From Macrothele yani (taxonomy: Eukaryota > Arthropoda > Arachnida > Araneae > Macrothelidae): a DNA stretch of 64,000 bases. The position numbers and the translations under genes are program-made. The stretch is from positions 121,160,270-121,224,269 of the forward strand of contig CM076995.1 of assembly GCA_039090855.1 (NCBI GenBank), read 5' to 3'. Positions 44,443-55,000 of this stretch are shown here, piece after piece. The notes beneath the pieces are model-generated. The model was not told where the DNA came from and did not search any database. It saw nothing but the letters and a program-made list of their open reading frames with translations. Every line of letters begins with the position of its first letter. Position 1 is the first letter of the stretch.

Positions 44443-45082
44443 TGGAATTTGCCAAGAAAATGGTTCTGATTCCCGAAGAACGAATTTCTCGTCATATGCC
44501 AACAGAGGAAACGTTAACGGACTTGGACAAAGAAATGAAAAAATTTTCCTAAGCAAAGAGTCTGACGAAGTCAAGGTGAAATTATATAATCAAGTCTTGA
44601 ATAAACGCATTCATGTTTCCAGTTTTAATCTTCCAGTGACATCTCAAGAATCCTCACCACGAACTGAAGAACCAGCGAAAGAAGAACATATCAAAGACGA
44701 GAAAGTAAAAGATGTTGTAGAAGACCTTGTCCTTCAATCCGTTCCTACTAACTTCAAACGCTATGCAAGAAATGTGTTGAACGTCTTTAAAACGAACTCT
44801 GATGTTTTCGGCTGGAGTCCCAAAGCCGAATTTAAATATAATGGACACATTGTGAAAAACACGAATACAGTAGACCTCATAGACTCTATGTTTCGAACCA
44901 AGGGAACTAAGCTGTACATACCTCCTGAATTTGTAAAAGCATTAAAAGACATTAATTTACCCAAAAAGTACATTAAAAATAAACAAATGTTGAAAGTTCC
45001 TGTACAAGAAGGAAATTCGGTTGTAACTTCTAAACGGAAAAAGATAAATTTATGTAAAAATGTTCGTTGGATTCCCTATTAA
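44443..45082 (+). pseudogene. Conserved Polinton protein of unknown function, one frameshift
   Basis: The ATG at 44443 opens MEFAKKMVLIPEERISRH, a start I recognise from Polinton genomes. It shifts frame at an A/T-run near 44540-44552 and continues in the frame 44576-45082, with an acidic Lys/Glu linker and a C-terminal domain (SVPTNFKRYARNVL, FGWSPKAEFKYNGHIV, DLIDSMFRTKG, INLPKKYI). I cannot assign a biochemical role. It is the last gene before the right repeat. The remaining 396 bp up to 45479 are AT-rich and non-coding. Confidence 0.68.
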
Positions 45083-45168
45083 AAAAATTTAGATGGAAAA
45101 AAGTGTCATTCTTTTTCGAGTTGATTTTCTCTTTTTAAATGTACTCATTTTCTATAAGTTTATTTTGA

Positions 45169-45454
45169 ATCGAGTAAAATTCTGTAAACGGGCGTATTTG
45201 AAATCGTATAAATTATAACAGGACGAAAATGGTTTGATTGAAAACGTGCCAGGGCAAGTTTCGGAAAAGTTCGTTCTCTTATAGGGTTAAAAATGGAAAT
45301 TTTCGTTTTCTTATAATTGCAAAATTCCCATAGGATAACATGGGGAAACTAACATGAATAAAAGACGGTTTTGGATCGAGTAAAAATCTGTAAACGGTCG
45401 TTTTTGAAATCGTTTAAATTATAACAGGACGAAAAGGGTTTGATTGAAAACGTG
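45169..45454. repeat. Two direct repeats of about 81 bp before the right TIR
   Basis: ATCGAGTAAAA-TCTGTAAACG...ATAACAGGACGAAAA...GATTGAAAACGTGC occurs at about 45169-45248 and 45374-45454, with about 125 bp between. The second copy ends 25 bp before the right repeat breaks into penton sequence. No coding frame. They may be remnants of the original right end. Confidence 0.85.
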
Positions 45455-45478
45455 CTGCCACACGTTTTATATATAATT

Positions 45479-45725
45479 CAGAATCATAATATCCAGCAGG
45501 GATTTTTGCTGCTTTCAGTTGACTTGGACCGAGACCGTAAGCAAAGGAATTTGAATTTACATTCACATTAAACCAGGAATGAGGGTAGATGAGTTCGACG
45601 AGTCCCACTTCCCAGTCACCATTGAGTTCGATCGGGGAAGGAAGGCGCGTGATGAAATGAGAAACTTTATTGTCTGAAAAGTAGCGGAGAGAGCTGTCGC
45701 TGGGTAACGTTAGATAGAAACTCAT
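45479..45725 (-). pseudogene. Truncated duplicate of the penton gene
   Basis: Starts at the same ATG as the gene at 40438 and matches it for about 82 codons, up to YYDS. It then leaves homology exactly at the repeat boundary and runs into unrelated sequence. It is a by-product of the copied left end and would not make a capsid protein. Confidence 0.9.
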
Positions 45726-45763
45726 GTTGACGAATGATGTTTCATCTAAAAAAAAGGTCGGTT

Positions 45764-46819
45764 TTATAGAGAGGTCAAGTCTTCCGCGGGGATCCAAGCA
45801 TTAAGTTTATCAAGATACCCTTTAAATTTAACAAAGTATTCCATTTTTCCTTTTCTTTTACGTTTCTTTAGAACACGTTCCACAGGAAAGGCCTCGGACA
45901 GAGTAACGTTTTGAAGCTCTTCGGCGTAAAAAGTTACTTCCAACTCTTCATTCAATAAATCTTTAACTTTATAGACAGGAGGGGATCTCGGAACAAGACC
46001 GCTCACAACAAAGATTTCTTCCGTCCAATTTGATTCGTATCCTTTCTCAAATATCAATTTCGCTTTACTAATCCTCACGTTATACCCCACTTGAAATTTA
46101 TAGGACTGTTTTTCCCTCTTGAGATCACCATACAGATTGAGAAACACTTGCTTTTCATTATCTTTGTTTACATCTAGAGGTTTCATTTTTATACTTCGAT
46201 GGGGAGAATGATTGTAACTATGGACTAAATCGTTGAGCACGTCTATGAATTTAAACGTATTTTGACTTGTAAAGTATTGCCACATGCGAGTTTTGAGCGT
46301 GCGATTGAATCTCTCCACAACACTTGCTTTCGTCTCGTTGTTCGTCGTAAAGAAATGCACACCGTGCTGTGTTAAAAACCTTTGAAACTCTTTGTTCTTA
46401 AATTCAGTTCCTTTGTCTGTTTGAAGTTTTACTGGTTTTCTATCTTGGAAAATCTGGGAAAATGCTTGAACGATATGGGACATCGACTTTTGCTTTAAGG
46501 GAATCGCCCATGCATATTTGGAAAATATGTCAATGCATGTTAACAAGAAACGATATCCATCGTTATATTGACTCAAACTGGAGATATCAGCTAGGTCTGC
46601 TTGAAACTGTCGTCCTATTTTATTCACCATCACTCTATTTCTCGGGAAATGTCGTCTCATCGGCTTGTGAAGGATGTACGTTTTCTCCCCCTTCAACCAT
46701 TTCATGACGTCTTCTTTCTTGACGCCTTCTTTTTTGACAGCACGGTATAAAGCATCGAGACCACCAAAACTTCCTACTTTCTGAGTTGATAGATACGTCT
46801 GTTTCATCATTTCCTCCAT
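45764..46819 (-). CDS. int: Polinton integrase, right copy (intact, 351 residues)
   Basis: The open counterpart of the left integrase. The catalytic blocks are QADLADIS, LQTDKGTEF and VVERFNRTL, with 33 residues between the last Asp and Glu by my count. The C-terminal chromodomain has ERVLKKRKRKGK, EYFVKFKGY and WIPAEDL; it may steer insertion toward particular chromatin. It differs from the left copy at only about ten residues over the shared frame. Integrases of this type act on the element ends in the nucleus and give the 6-bp duplication seen here. The ATG at 46819 is shared by both copies. Confidence 0.93.
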   Translation of the reverse strand: MEEMMKQTYLSTQKVGSFGGLDALYRAVKKEGVKKEDVMKWLKGEKTYILHKPMRRHFPRNRVMVNKIGRQFQADLADISSLSQYNDGYRFLLTCIDIFSKYAWAIPLKQKSMSHIVQAFSQIFQDRKPVKLQTDKGTEFKNKEFQRFLTQHGVHFFTTNNETKASVVERFNRTLKTRMWQYFTSQNTFKFIDVLNDLVHSYNHSPHRSIKMKPLDVNKDNEKQVFLNLYGDLKREKQSYKFQVGYNVRISKAKLIFEKGYESNWTEEIFVVSGLVPRSPPVYKVKDLLNEELEVTFYAEELQNVTLSEAFPVERVLKKRKRKGKMEYFVKFKGYLDKLNAWIPAEDLTSL

Positions 46820-47001
46820 TACAACAGTTCAACGAGAGACGATCCACCGTAACAGAAAAACTCATGTTCACACAAACTCGATCACAACTCAAATAACGTC
46901 CACTCTCCCTTACACACCATTTTAAAAGAAATTCCAAATCCCCTAAAACATTTTTAACACCATGAAAAAGCCTCTTCCTCTTTCAAGTATCGTTTTCCAA
47001 T

Positions 47002-47073
47002 GGTCGGGTGGTCTAGTGGGAAGAATGTAAGTTTTCTAAACGAAGGGGTATTGGTTCGAATCTTGCTGGGAAC
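47002..47073 (+). repeat. tRNA-like segment with Pol III A and B boxes (right TIR)
   Basis: Right-repeat copy of 39091-39162, 72 nt long, with the same A box and B box. The differences from the left copy lie between the boxes, leaving the promoter-like parts unchanged. Confidence 0.65.
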
Positions 47074-47976
47074 ATCAGAGCATTTAACACCTCACACAAG
47101 TTCTAAAAATATACGTTTTATTTTAATAAAGACAAGAAATAACACACGAACAAATTACGAATTTAAAAAAATAATCCTAAATTGTTTAATCAAAAAGTTA
47201 TTAAATCAGAATTAAAAACACGAAAAGATTTCCCAAAATATTTGTCAAAGTTCTTATCTCCAGAGATAAGACATTTCCGGTAGGCTCACTCGAGAGGAGC
47301 TTCACCCCTCCCTCCCTGCATTTAGGGTTCAGTGGAATAGTTTATCACATCCACTTTGAAGGACATGACATCTCAATATTCCCTTGTTGTTAAACGCATG
47401 GGGTGAAAAACAAGTCACCTTACCTGTTAAGCGGTTCAGAGAACTTTGTTCTGGAGAAAGGGTTTGTTTGTTTACGAAACAAAGCATTTCCTTCCAAAAG
47501 TTGTGTTATCGACTTCTTGAGGTACTGAAATCAGATAACCTTGTCTAACAAATCGGGGTGAAAAGATAAGGAATTGGACACAGGAACTGGATTAGTAATG
47601 GTCTTTCTTGAGTAAGGGACAGAGAGTAAACATTTGTTGTAAACAAAAAATAATACTTGAGCAATAATGCAACGCCTATAAAAAATTTCCTAACACCTCA
47701 CTCAAGTTCTAAAATAATATATAAAAATCCTAATAAATCAGAACTCAAAGCACGAAAAAATTTCCTAAATTTGTTAAAAAAAAGATATTAAAACACAAAA
47801 AGATTTCCCAAAAATGTTTGTCAAAGATCTTATCTCTGGAGATAAGACATTTCCGGTAGGCTCACTCGAGAGGAGTTCCTCCCCCATCCCTGCTGCGACC
47901 CCCGTGATGTGCAACCGTGATGTGCATAATGTTAAGTGAAGGGGCCTGAAATGTAGCATTTCTTACTACTGGCAGG

Positions 47977-48520
47977 ATACGAGTACGGCGCAAACCACAT
48001 GAAGCGATGGATCCTTCTTGCCAGCAGGGTACTCTTCAAGCTGGTGGGGGTGGCGTTCTCGTCTGGGGACTGTTTACATGGACTGAAATAGGACCCCTGG
48101 TATGTGTGACATCGTCCCTGACAGGTCAATGTTACCGGGATACCCTGGACGACCATTTGCTCCCGTTTGTGCGTCTTCAACATCCCACTGGGGACCTCAT
48201 CTTGCAACAAGGCAATGCACCGTGCCATCGCTCCCGAATTGTATCCGAATGGTTGGATGAACATTCGATCGACGTGACCTCGCTTCCTTGGCCAGCTAAA
48301 TCACCTGACCTCAATCCCATCGAGTACATCTGGGATGCCATCGAGAGAGATGTTCGAGGCTCTGATACCCCTCCATCAAATCTTCGTGAACTGTGGGAGC
48401 TTGTTCAGGGGTCGTGAATCCGTATGGCTTCCCAACGCCCCCGGTGTCTTGTCGAGTCCATGCCGAGACGAATCGCCGCCGTCATCAGGGCGAAAGGTGG
48501 TGCTACACGTTACTGGACAG
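47977..48520 (+). pseudogene. Tc1-like transposase (family A), C-terminal half, second Asp mutated
   Basis: Continues the catalytic domain of the split transposase: PHEAMDPSCQQGTLQAGG, GVLVWGLFTWTE, then ILQQGNAPCH, where Gly stands in place of the second catalytic Asp, and SPDLNPIEYIWD with the Glu. The frame stops at a TGA at 48415-48417 where sister copies have Trp. The usual C-terminus (VESMPRRIAAVIRAKGG) is still legible after it. These lesions, with the TAA in the N-terminal half, show a long-dead gene. Confidence 0.88.
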
Positions 48521-48548
48521 GTATTTCTAATTCAATTGCTCTTCAGTG
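47977..48548 (+). mobile_element. Tc1-like element family A copy 1, right part
   Basis: Resumes after the second GGCAGG and ends in the inverted repeat ...TTCAATTGCTCTTCAGTG before TA (48549-48550). Confidence 0.93.
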
Positions 48549-48550
48549 TA

Positions 48551-49984
48551 TCTTTACGTTCACCACCTCGCCCTATAGTAGCTATGCCATTGAAACTAAA
48601 AGGGGGAATATCTTTAATAATCACCTGTGAAATTCAAACCCTCTCTCTTCCGGTGGCGGTACCCGGACCCAGAGGCAGATTTACAAGGAAGTCAATTAAG
48701 ACCAGGAGCGGGTAGTGGGTCCCCGCGATGCTGGAAGGACTCAAACATAATTATTTATATATATATTTTTAAATTTGCTTCGAAAAAATGCGAAAAATCA
48801 TAGAGTGAGGGATAAATTCGCTATTCTGGGTTTGGGAAGATTTCGGGGCATATCCCCCCGAAATCAAAGTACGGCATCTACAAGTATGAATTTACTATAG
48901 CTTAAACGCAGGCTCAATTAAATAACATTTGAGGGTAATATTACCTAATACTACATTACACTTGAGTTTAAAAATTGGAGTGTTTTTTTTGGCCAATTTT
49001 CCTAGAATTTAATGAGCATTTAGTTCGGTGTTTTATTATGACTCCGTATTTTCTCCTTAAAACTGCCCGCCCCACCATTAAGTTCAGTTTAAGAGGTAAT
49101 CACAAGACTGTTATCGCACGAGTAAAATGGCATTGTAAAACGTGTTTTACGAGGCACAGGAATAGATTTCATCCATGTTCGGACTGTCTGTGAGGGAACT
49201 AACTGTCGGTGGGATGGAATCAGACGCAGTAGATCCCGCACCGCATGTAACAAAAATGTCAATTAAAGCAATACCATAAACTTATCTTAGATAACATGTT
49301 AAACTACTGTGGTTCAGCGGTCATCTTTATAAAAGTTCAGACTTTTCTTCCTTGACAAAGGGCTTTCCACTTTTAATTTCAGCTATTTTCTCCCCATCAG
49401 GGTATCATAAAAGCCCTCAGTTTTAAATTTCGTCTGGATAGAGATAATAGTTTTTGAGTTATGGCGACATCATACCACACCCACACCAACAGATATACAG
49501 AGACACCACTATAGCCAAATCATGCTCGGGGAGGCCAAAATGGATATTTCTGTTGAAATCTGGAAGTCAATTTGTTTTTGAGATTAAAATACTTTTTTAT
49601 GCATTAGTGGGAGAGAGTAAACATGCGCGGGTTATATTTTAAGAATGCAAAACCGACGCTGTGCACAGGGACCCTGTAACTCCAAATTCGCCACTACCCG
49701 AACCCAAATCCTTTTGCTCCGGAGCCGAATGTTTTCCCAATTTAGCTACGCCAGCAAGAGCTTTTCACTGCTATTTGCGGTCATAACATATGCGTTACCT
49801 TTGTGGTACGTCACACGCTGTTGATTGGTAAACAGAGGATAAGTCAGTGAGGTAAACCTATAAGTATGTTAACACTCTATTATGAGCAAGTAATGAATTT
49901 ATCAAACACATGATGTAAAAATTTACCAATTACACAATATTTGTATTTATCGATCACAAATAGATAAATATAAATATCGAAGGA
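48551..49984. other. Non-coding stretch
   Basis: AT-rich sequence with several short frames lacking recognisable similarity (for example 48975-49193). A tRNA-like repeat lies at about 49689-49755. Confidence 0.45.
49689..49755 (-). repeat. tRNA-like sequence, degraded
   Basis: The minus strand reads GCTGGCGTAGCTAAATTGGG ... GCTCCGGAGC ... GGGTTCGGGT. It shares the TAGCT A-box core and TCCGGA core with 3225-3296 and 58207-58278 but has lost D-stem pairing. Confidence 0.45.
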
Positions 49985-49989
49985 GACTA

Positions 49990-50365
49990 GCAATATGACC
50001 GTCGGCTTTTGTGGCCCATTCGTTATGTGGTCCAAGATATGGTGACTTCGGAGGTGACAGTCCGCCCACCAGTGTTGAATTCTGCAGCGATTTGCCGGGT
50101 TGTAGCCCGTCTGTTCGCAATTACTATTCTCGCCTGCTTCCTATGACGTCACTATTCCACCAGCTGATTTCGTCCACATGATCTCTGAATGCTGGTAGTT
50201 TTTTGTGTGTCGCAGCATTCACGATAAACCCTTGCTACGGCTGTGCCTCAAAAACTCAGAAAAACTGCCATTTGGGAGATGCTCGAACTAGCATGTCTAA
50301 TGTCATTATCATTCCACGTTCAAAGTCACTCAGATCACTCGTTTTATCCATTCCGACCCTCAGTT
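49990..50365 (-). pseudogene. Tc1-like transposase fragment, N-terminal half
   Basis: Translation of the minus strand from about 50360 gives KTSDLSDFERGMIM and later RIVIANRRATTRQIAAEFN, the two HTH parts of a Tc1-like transposase, with stops and shifts. The catalytic half is missing. It is a different family from the other Tc1 elements here. Confidence 0.65.
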
Positions 50366-50598
50366 AACGCTATCTGACGTTCGGCGAGATGATCTGCCTG
50401 ATTTATACCGCCACTGTGCTTTCGAGAGCAGGTGTACTTAACAAACTGACATCTCAGTCTATATACTCTTGTGGAGACGACGTATTGGGCTTAAGACGAC
50501 TTATTGGACTTCTCTTGATCTTCGAAACAGCAGCAATTCACCTCAATATCGATTCGACTAGTTTTGATAAAGTGTCAATGTGCAAGATTGTCTCATGC

Positions 50599-51642
50599 TT
50601 AACGAATAGCGTTTTCCAGTTCAAGTAGATTAGATGGCAGTGGATATACCTGGGGTAGACACTTGATACCGTGTTCGACTTCATCCAAGAAACGCTCCGT
50701 GGAATTGAGATCAGGGAACTGGGGTGGCCTTTGAAGCACAGAAAAATATCTATAATTTTCATGAAACCATTCTGAGACAATGAAGACATGGTACACTGCC
50801 CCAGCAGAAGTATCCATCACCATAGTGGCAGAGAGTGACAATGCTTGGATGAACTTGATCCACAAAGGTGTCCATGTTCATATATTTTTGGGTATTCAGG
50901 CAAGGATCGAGTAGAATCAACGAGGCATGAATCCATGTTTCCACATCCACTGGGCCATGCTTCAATACCTTCCATGAAAACATAGCCTGCTCCATTGCTC
51001 TACCTCAGCCAGTCTGGAGCATTGCAACCATACAAGATGAATACATGCCTCTCATGCTCTTTTCTCCAATCCAAATTCTCACACTCGCATTGGCATGGTG
51101 CAATTAAAAACGTAATTCTTCAGATCACGTGACCTTTTCTAAACCATTTAAGAACTATCCCCCCTCTCTAGTACCTAAGCACATTTTTGACTTATTCGCT
51201 GCAGACAGTTATGCTGTACGAACAGACTTTATGCTGTTGTAATTCATTGATTCTGTGCGGGTGCACCGTGCTCTGCTATGCTGCTTAGTATTGCACCTAA
51301 CTCAAATCCTATGTTACCTGAATCACTATTGCACGTCTACTGTCTCGTGCAAATCTAGCAATGATCCGCTCACCTCGGACGTCGATTCGACATTTCCGAC
51401 CACAGGTCACTTGCTCACTACACAAGGGTTTCTTTTCTTCTCCAACTTTTGCTGCCTTTTATAGTTGTGTCTCTCTCCGGTTGGTTGTTGCGCCATTTTA
51501 GCACCACTCCTGGCGCACTTAAACCACGGAGATCATCAACAACCCGCAAGTGTTGCCATTTCCGAGATGGAAGCACCAAGCCTATCTGTGCCCACGATTT
51601 GTTTTTCGTAAACTCCGATAAACCCTTGGTTTTACCCATCAC
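50599..51642 (-). pseudogene. Degraded Tc1-like transposase
   Basis: The minus strand begins with MGKTKGLSEFTKNKSW (about 51640), in line with Tc1 N-termini. It ends with IVSEWFHENYRYFSVLQ, a degraded PDLNSTERF block corresponding to the catalytic SPDLNPIE, and DEVEHGIK (50600-50700). Many stops and shifts lie between. Terminal repeats were not identified. Confidence 0.65.
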
Positions 51643-51809
51643 GTCCGTAATTTCGATCTCAAATGAACCATCAACATATTATATACAACATATTAGCATA
51701 CATGTCTCATTCTTCTCGTTATGCCAGTATCGGGTGTAACTTACTTTGCATAGGGGTGGAAGTAATTCAATGAGCATTCAGTGTACGCGCGCGCGTGTGT
51801 ATGTGTGCA

Positions 51810-51986
51810 GTAAATGATCGGAAGTTTCTTTCACAATCGTCTGTCATGAGCCAGTCATCTCCATGTCACTCCGGCATGCTTTCGAATTTCCTTTACCCAT
51901 CTCCCTCGTGGCCTTCTTTTGGGTCTTTTCCTATCCCTTGGTATCCTGTCAAAAATTTCGGTTGTCCATCGGTGATCCGTTCTTCT
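51810..51986 (-). mobile_element. RTE-clade LINE fragment, inverted
   Basis: The reverse complement closely follows the last 180 or so bases of the RTE reading frame at 52287-55160 (shared AAGGGA-AGGAAAAGACCC, GGGAGATGGGT, GGAGTGACATGGAG blocks), with more divergence. It is 5'-truncated next to a (TA)n tract and lies head-to-head with the full element. Confidence 0.85.
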
Positions 51987-51993
51987 GGCAATA

Positions 51994-52000
51994 TATAAAT

Positions 52001-52031
<31 letters not shown>

Positions 52032-52032
52032 G
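51994..52032. repeat. (TA)n microsatellite
   Basis: Separates the inverted RTE fragment from the start of the complete RTE element. Confidence 0.9.
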
Positions 52033-55000
52033 GGATGTAAGGTCAGGTGATGCGTAACATCACAGCCTCTCCTTGACAAATGTCAACCCCGCCTTCTCGT
52101 GGTGCATCCTGTTCCCACTAAAGGGGCTCTGACGACCGCAAATAGCGGTATAACTATACCATCGGGATCAGAGGAAATGCTATCCCACACTCACCAACCC
52201 GCTTGGCCAGCGTGGTGAGTTATGGCCAAACACCTCCAAAATGACTCTACAACTTAAATCTTGGCCCTCAGTCTCCGGCAGCTGGAATGTACCTGGCCAA
52301 GGCAGAGGGTGCTAAGAATCCCCGGAGGACCGGACTAGGCTGCCATTTGATGCTGACCTTGGCTACCTACAACGGACGCTCCCTATCTTCTGATTCAAGG
52401 CTTCTTGAATTGGAAGAGGAACTACAAAGGATCAAGTGGGACATCGTCGGGCTGAGTGAGGTAAGGAGAAAAGGAGAAGATCTCATTGAACTGAAAAGTG
52501 GACATCTCTTCTATTATCGTGGAACAGATACTGGCAGAACTAGTGGTGTTGGATTTATAATAAACAAGAAACTGAAGGATAAAGTGGTAGAAGTTGAAAG
52601 TTCCTCTGACAGAGCTGCACGACTCGTTATCCAACTATCGAGAAGATACCAGGCTCAGATTATTCAAACTTATGCACCCACCGCAAGTCATCCTGAAGAA
52701 GAAATTGAAGAATTTTATGAGGAAATTCGTGATCTAAATAATAAAGGTAAGCAGCACTTGAAGATAATTATGGGAGATTTCAATGCAAAAATAGGGCACC
52801 AGCAACAGAATGAAACTTCAGTAGGTAAATTCGGTCACGGCAACAGAAACCAGCGTGGGAATACTCTCGTTGAGTTTGCAGAGGCAGAAGGATTTTTCAT
52901 CTTGAATTCCTTTTTCAAGAAAAAGCCACACAGGAAATGGACATGGAGACATCCAATTGGGACGACAAGTGAAATTGATTTTATTATGTGTAACAAAAAA
53001 TTCGTCATCGAAGACTGCAGGGTGCTAAACAAGTTCAACACAGGTAGTGACCATAGATTGGTGAGATGTAAGATGCACCTCAACACTAAACTGGAACGTG
53101 GCAAGCTCATAAGACAAACAAAATGTATTTACATAACCAACCTTAAAAAACACCATAATACTTTCAAGTTGGAACTGAAGAACAGATTCTCTGCTTTAGA
53201 AGGCCTAACATCGGAAGAAGTGGATATTTCGGAAGTTAACAGAAAAGTAACCAAAGCTCTTATGGAAACAGCAACAAAATTAGCTGGGTCTAAGAACAAG
53301 TTGCATGTGAACAAATTATCAGGAAAAACCAAAATGTTGATGCAAAAAAGAAGAGAGATGAGGACAACTAAAGAAGATGTGACTTCCAAAGTGGAATATA
53401 TAGAGCTATGCAAGACAGCACGAAAAAGTATCACTGAAGACGTAAGGAAATTCAACTGTGAGCTAGTGAGGAAAGCAATTGAAAACAACCAAAGCCTAAA
53501 GATAGCAAAGGGACATCTCAGTAAGGGAAGAAAACAGATTATGGCTCTGAGAAAAGAAGATGGTTCTATAACAAGAAATAGAGGCGAAATTTTGACAAGA
53601 GTGAAAGATTTCTACTCCAAATTATATGAAAGGGATGATACATGTACTCCAGACATCATGAAAGGTACCAGAGTTCTTCCAGTCCTCCCAGCAGAAGTTG
53701 CACATGCAATCAAGAACATGAAGCGGGGGAAAGCTCCAGGAGAAGATGGAATTACTATAGACATCATACAAGAAGCAAGTGGAGAAATTGAAACAGTACT
53801 CGCCCAAATTTTCACTCGATGCCTTAATGAAGGGAAGATTCCTGAGGATTGGAACAATGCTACAATGATCCTGCTACATAAAAAAGGTGACATTGAGGAT
53901 CTCAGGAACTACAGACCTATCAGCCTCCTATCAGTGGTTTATAAAATCTTCACTAAAGTTCTTTCACACCGCTTGAAGGTAACACTGGACATGGCTCAAC
54001 CGAGAGAACAAGCTGGATTCAGGAGTGGCTACAGCACAATAGATCATATCCACGTACTGAGAGAACTAATTGAAAGAGCGAGGGAATATGAACTTCCATT
54101 GTGCATGGCTTTTATCGATTATGAAAAAGCCTTTGATTCGGTGAAACCATCAGCAGTTACCACGGCTCTGAAATCCTGCGGTATTGAAGATGCATACATT
54201 AATATTATTAATAACATCTATGCAAATGCAAGTGCAAAGATTCGGCTGTTTGAAAATACAACACACATAAAAATTGGAAAGGGAGTGAGACAAGGTGACA
54301 CCATATCTCCGAAGCTCTTTAATGCCCCATTGGAAAATGTCTTTCAATCACTGAACTGGGAAAACAAAGGAATAAAGATTAATGGAGATTATCTAACCCA
54401 CCTTCGTTTTGCTGATGACGTAGTCATTTTTGCAACTACCCCATCAGAGCTGCAGAGTATGATCCAGGAACTTGCTGACAAGAGTAAAGAAGTGGGATTA
54501 AAAATGAACTTTCAGAAGACAAAAGTGATGTTCAATGCTTTTACAAGAAATGAAGATTTATCGATTGATGGAGAAAAACTGGAGATAACAGATACGTATG
54601 TTTATCTTGGACAGCAGATATCAAGTGAGGGTCACATTGATGAAGAAATTAATCGGCGTACAAAACTTGCCTGGAGAGCTTTTGGAAGAAACAGCATAAT
54701 TTTCAAGAGCAATATGCCATTATGTCTTAAAAGAAAAGTGTTTGATCAATGCATCCTTCCAGTGCTTACGTATGGTGCAGAGACGTGGACCTTAACTAAA
54801 AGAGACATACAAAGGCTGCAGACAACTCAAAGCAGCATGGAGAGGTGCATGCTTGGTATAACCAGGAGAGATAAGAAGAGGAACTCGTGGATCCGAAAAA
54901 TGACGAGAGTGGAAGACATCATGATCAGAGTTAAATCCCTGAAATGGCAATGGGCTGGACATACTGCCAGAAGGACAGACCATAGATGGACAGCCGAAAT

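Larger units (their letters stand above)
38197..47970 (+). mobile_element. Maverick/Polinton (adintovirus-type) provirus lacking polB
   Basis: A 9,774-bp element starts AGTAGTAAGAAATGCTAC and ends with its complement. It is flanked by GGCAGG at 38191-38196 and 47971-47976; the same six bases occur once in the empty site of a sister Tc1 copy (62432-63651). 5'-AG ends and a 6-bp duplication are the Polinton integration hallmark. Contents: two copies of integrase, penton, a basic core-like protein, major capsid protein, adenain-type protease, packaging ATPase and two conserved unknowns. Autonomous Polintons are usually about 13-20 kb and encode a protein-primed family-B polymerase; none is here. 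Some genes are intact and others carry single lesions, so it is a fairly recent but probably defective copy. Confidence 0.95.
45479..47970 (-). repeat. Polinton right terminal inverted repeat (2,492 bp)
   Basis: Inverted copy of 38197-40684, differing by scattered substitutions and small indels. One is a 13-bp internal duplication near 47910-47930 (GATGTGCAACCGTGATGTGC). It ends at 47970 with ...TTACTACT next to the GGCAGG target duplication. Confidence 0.95.

Noticed and set aside
52835..53893. Several minus-strand frames
   Set aside because: Antisense shadows of the intact RTE reading frame.
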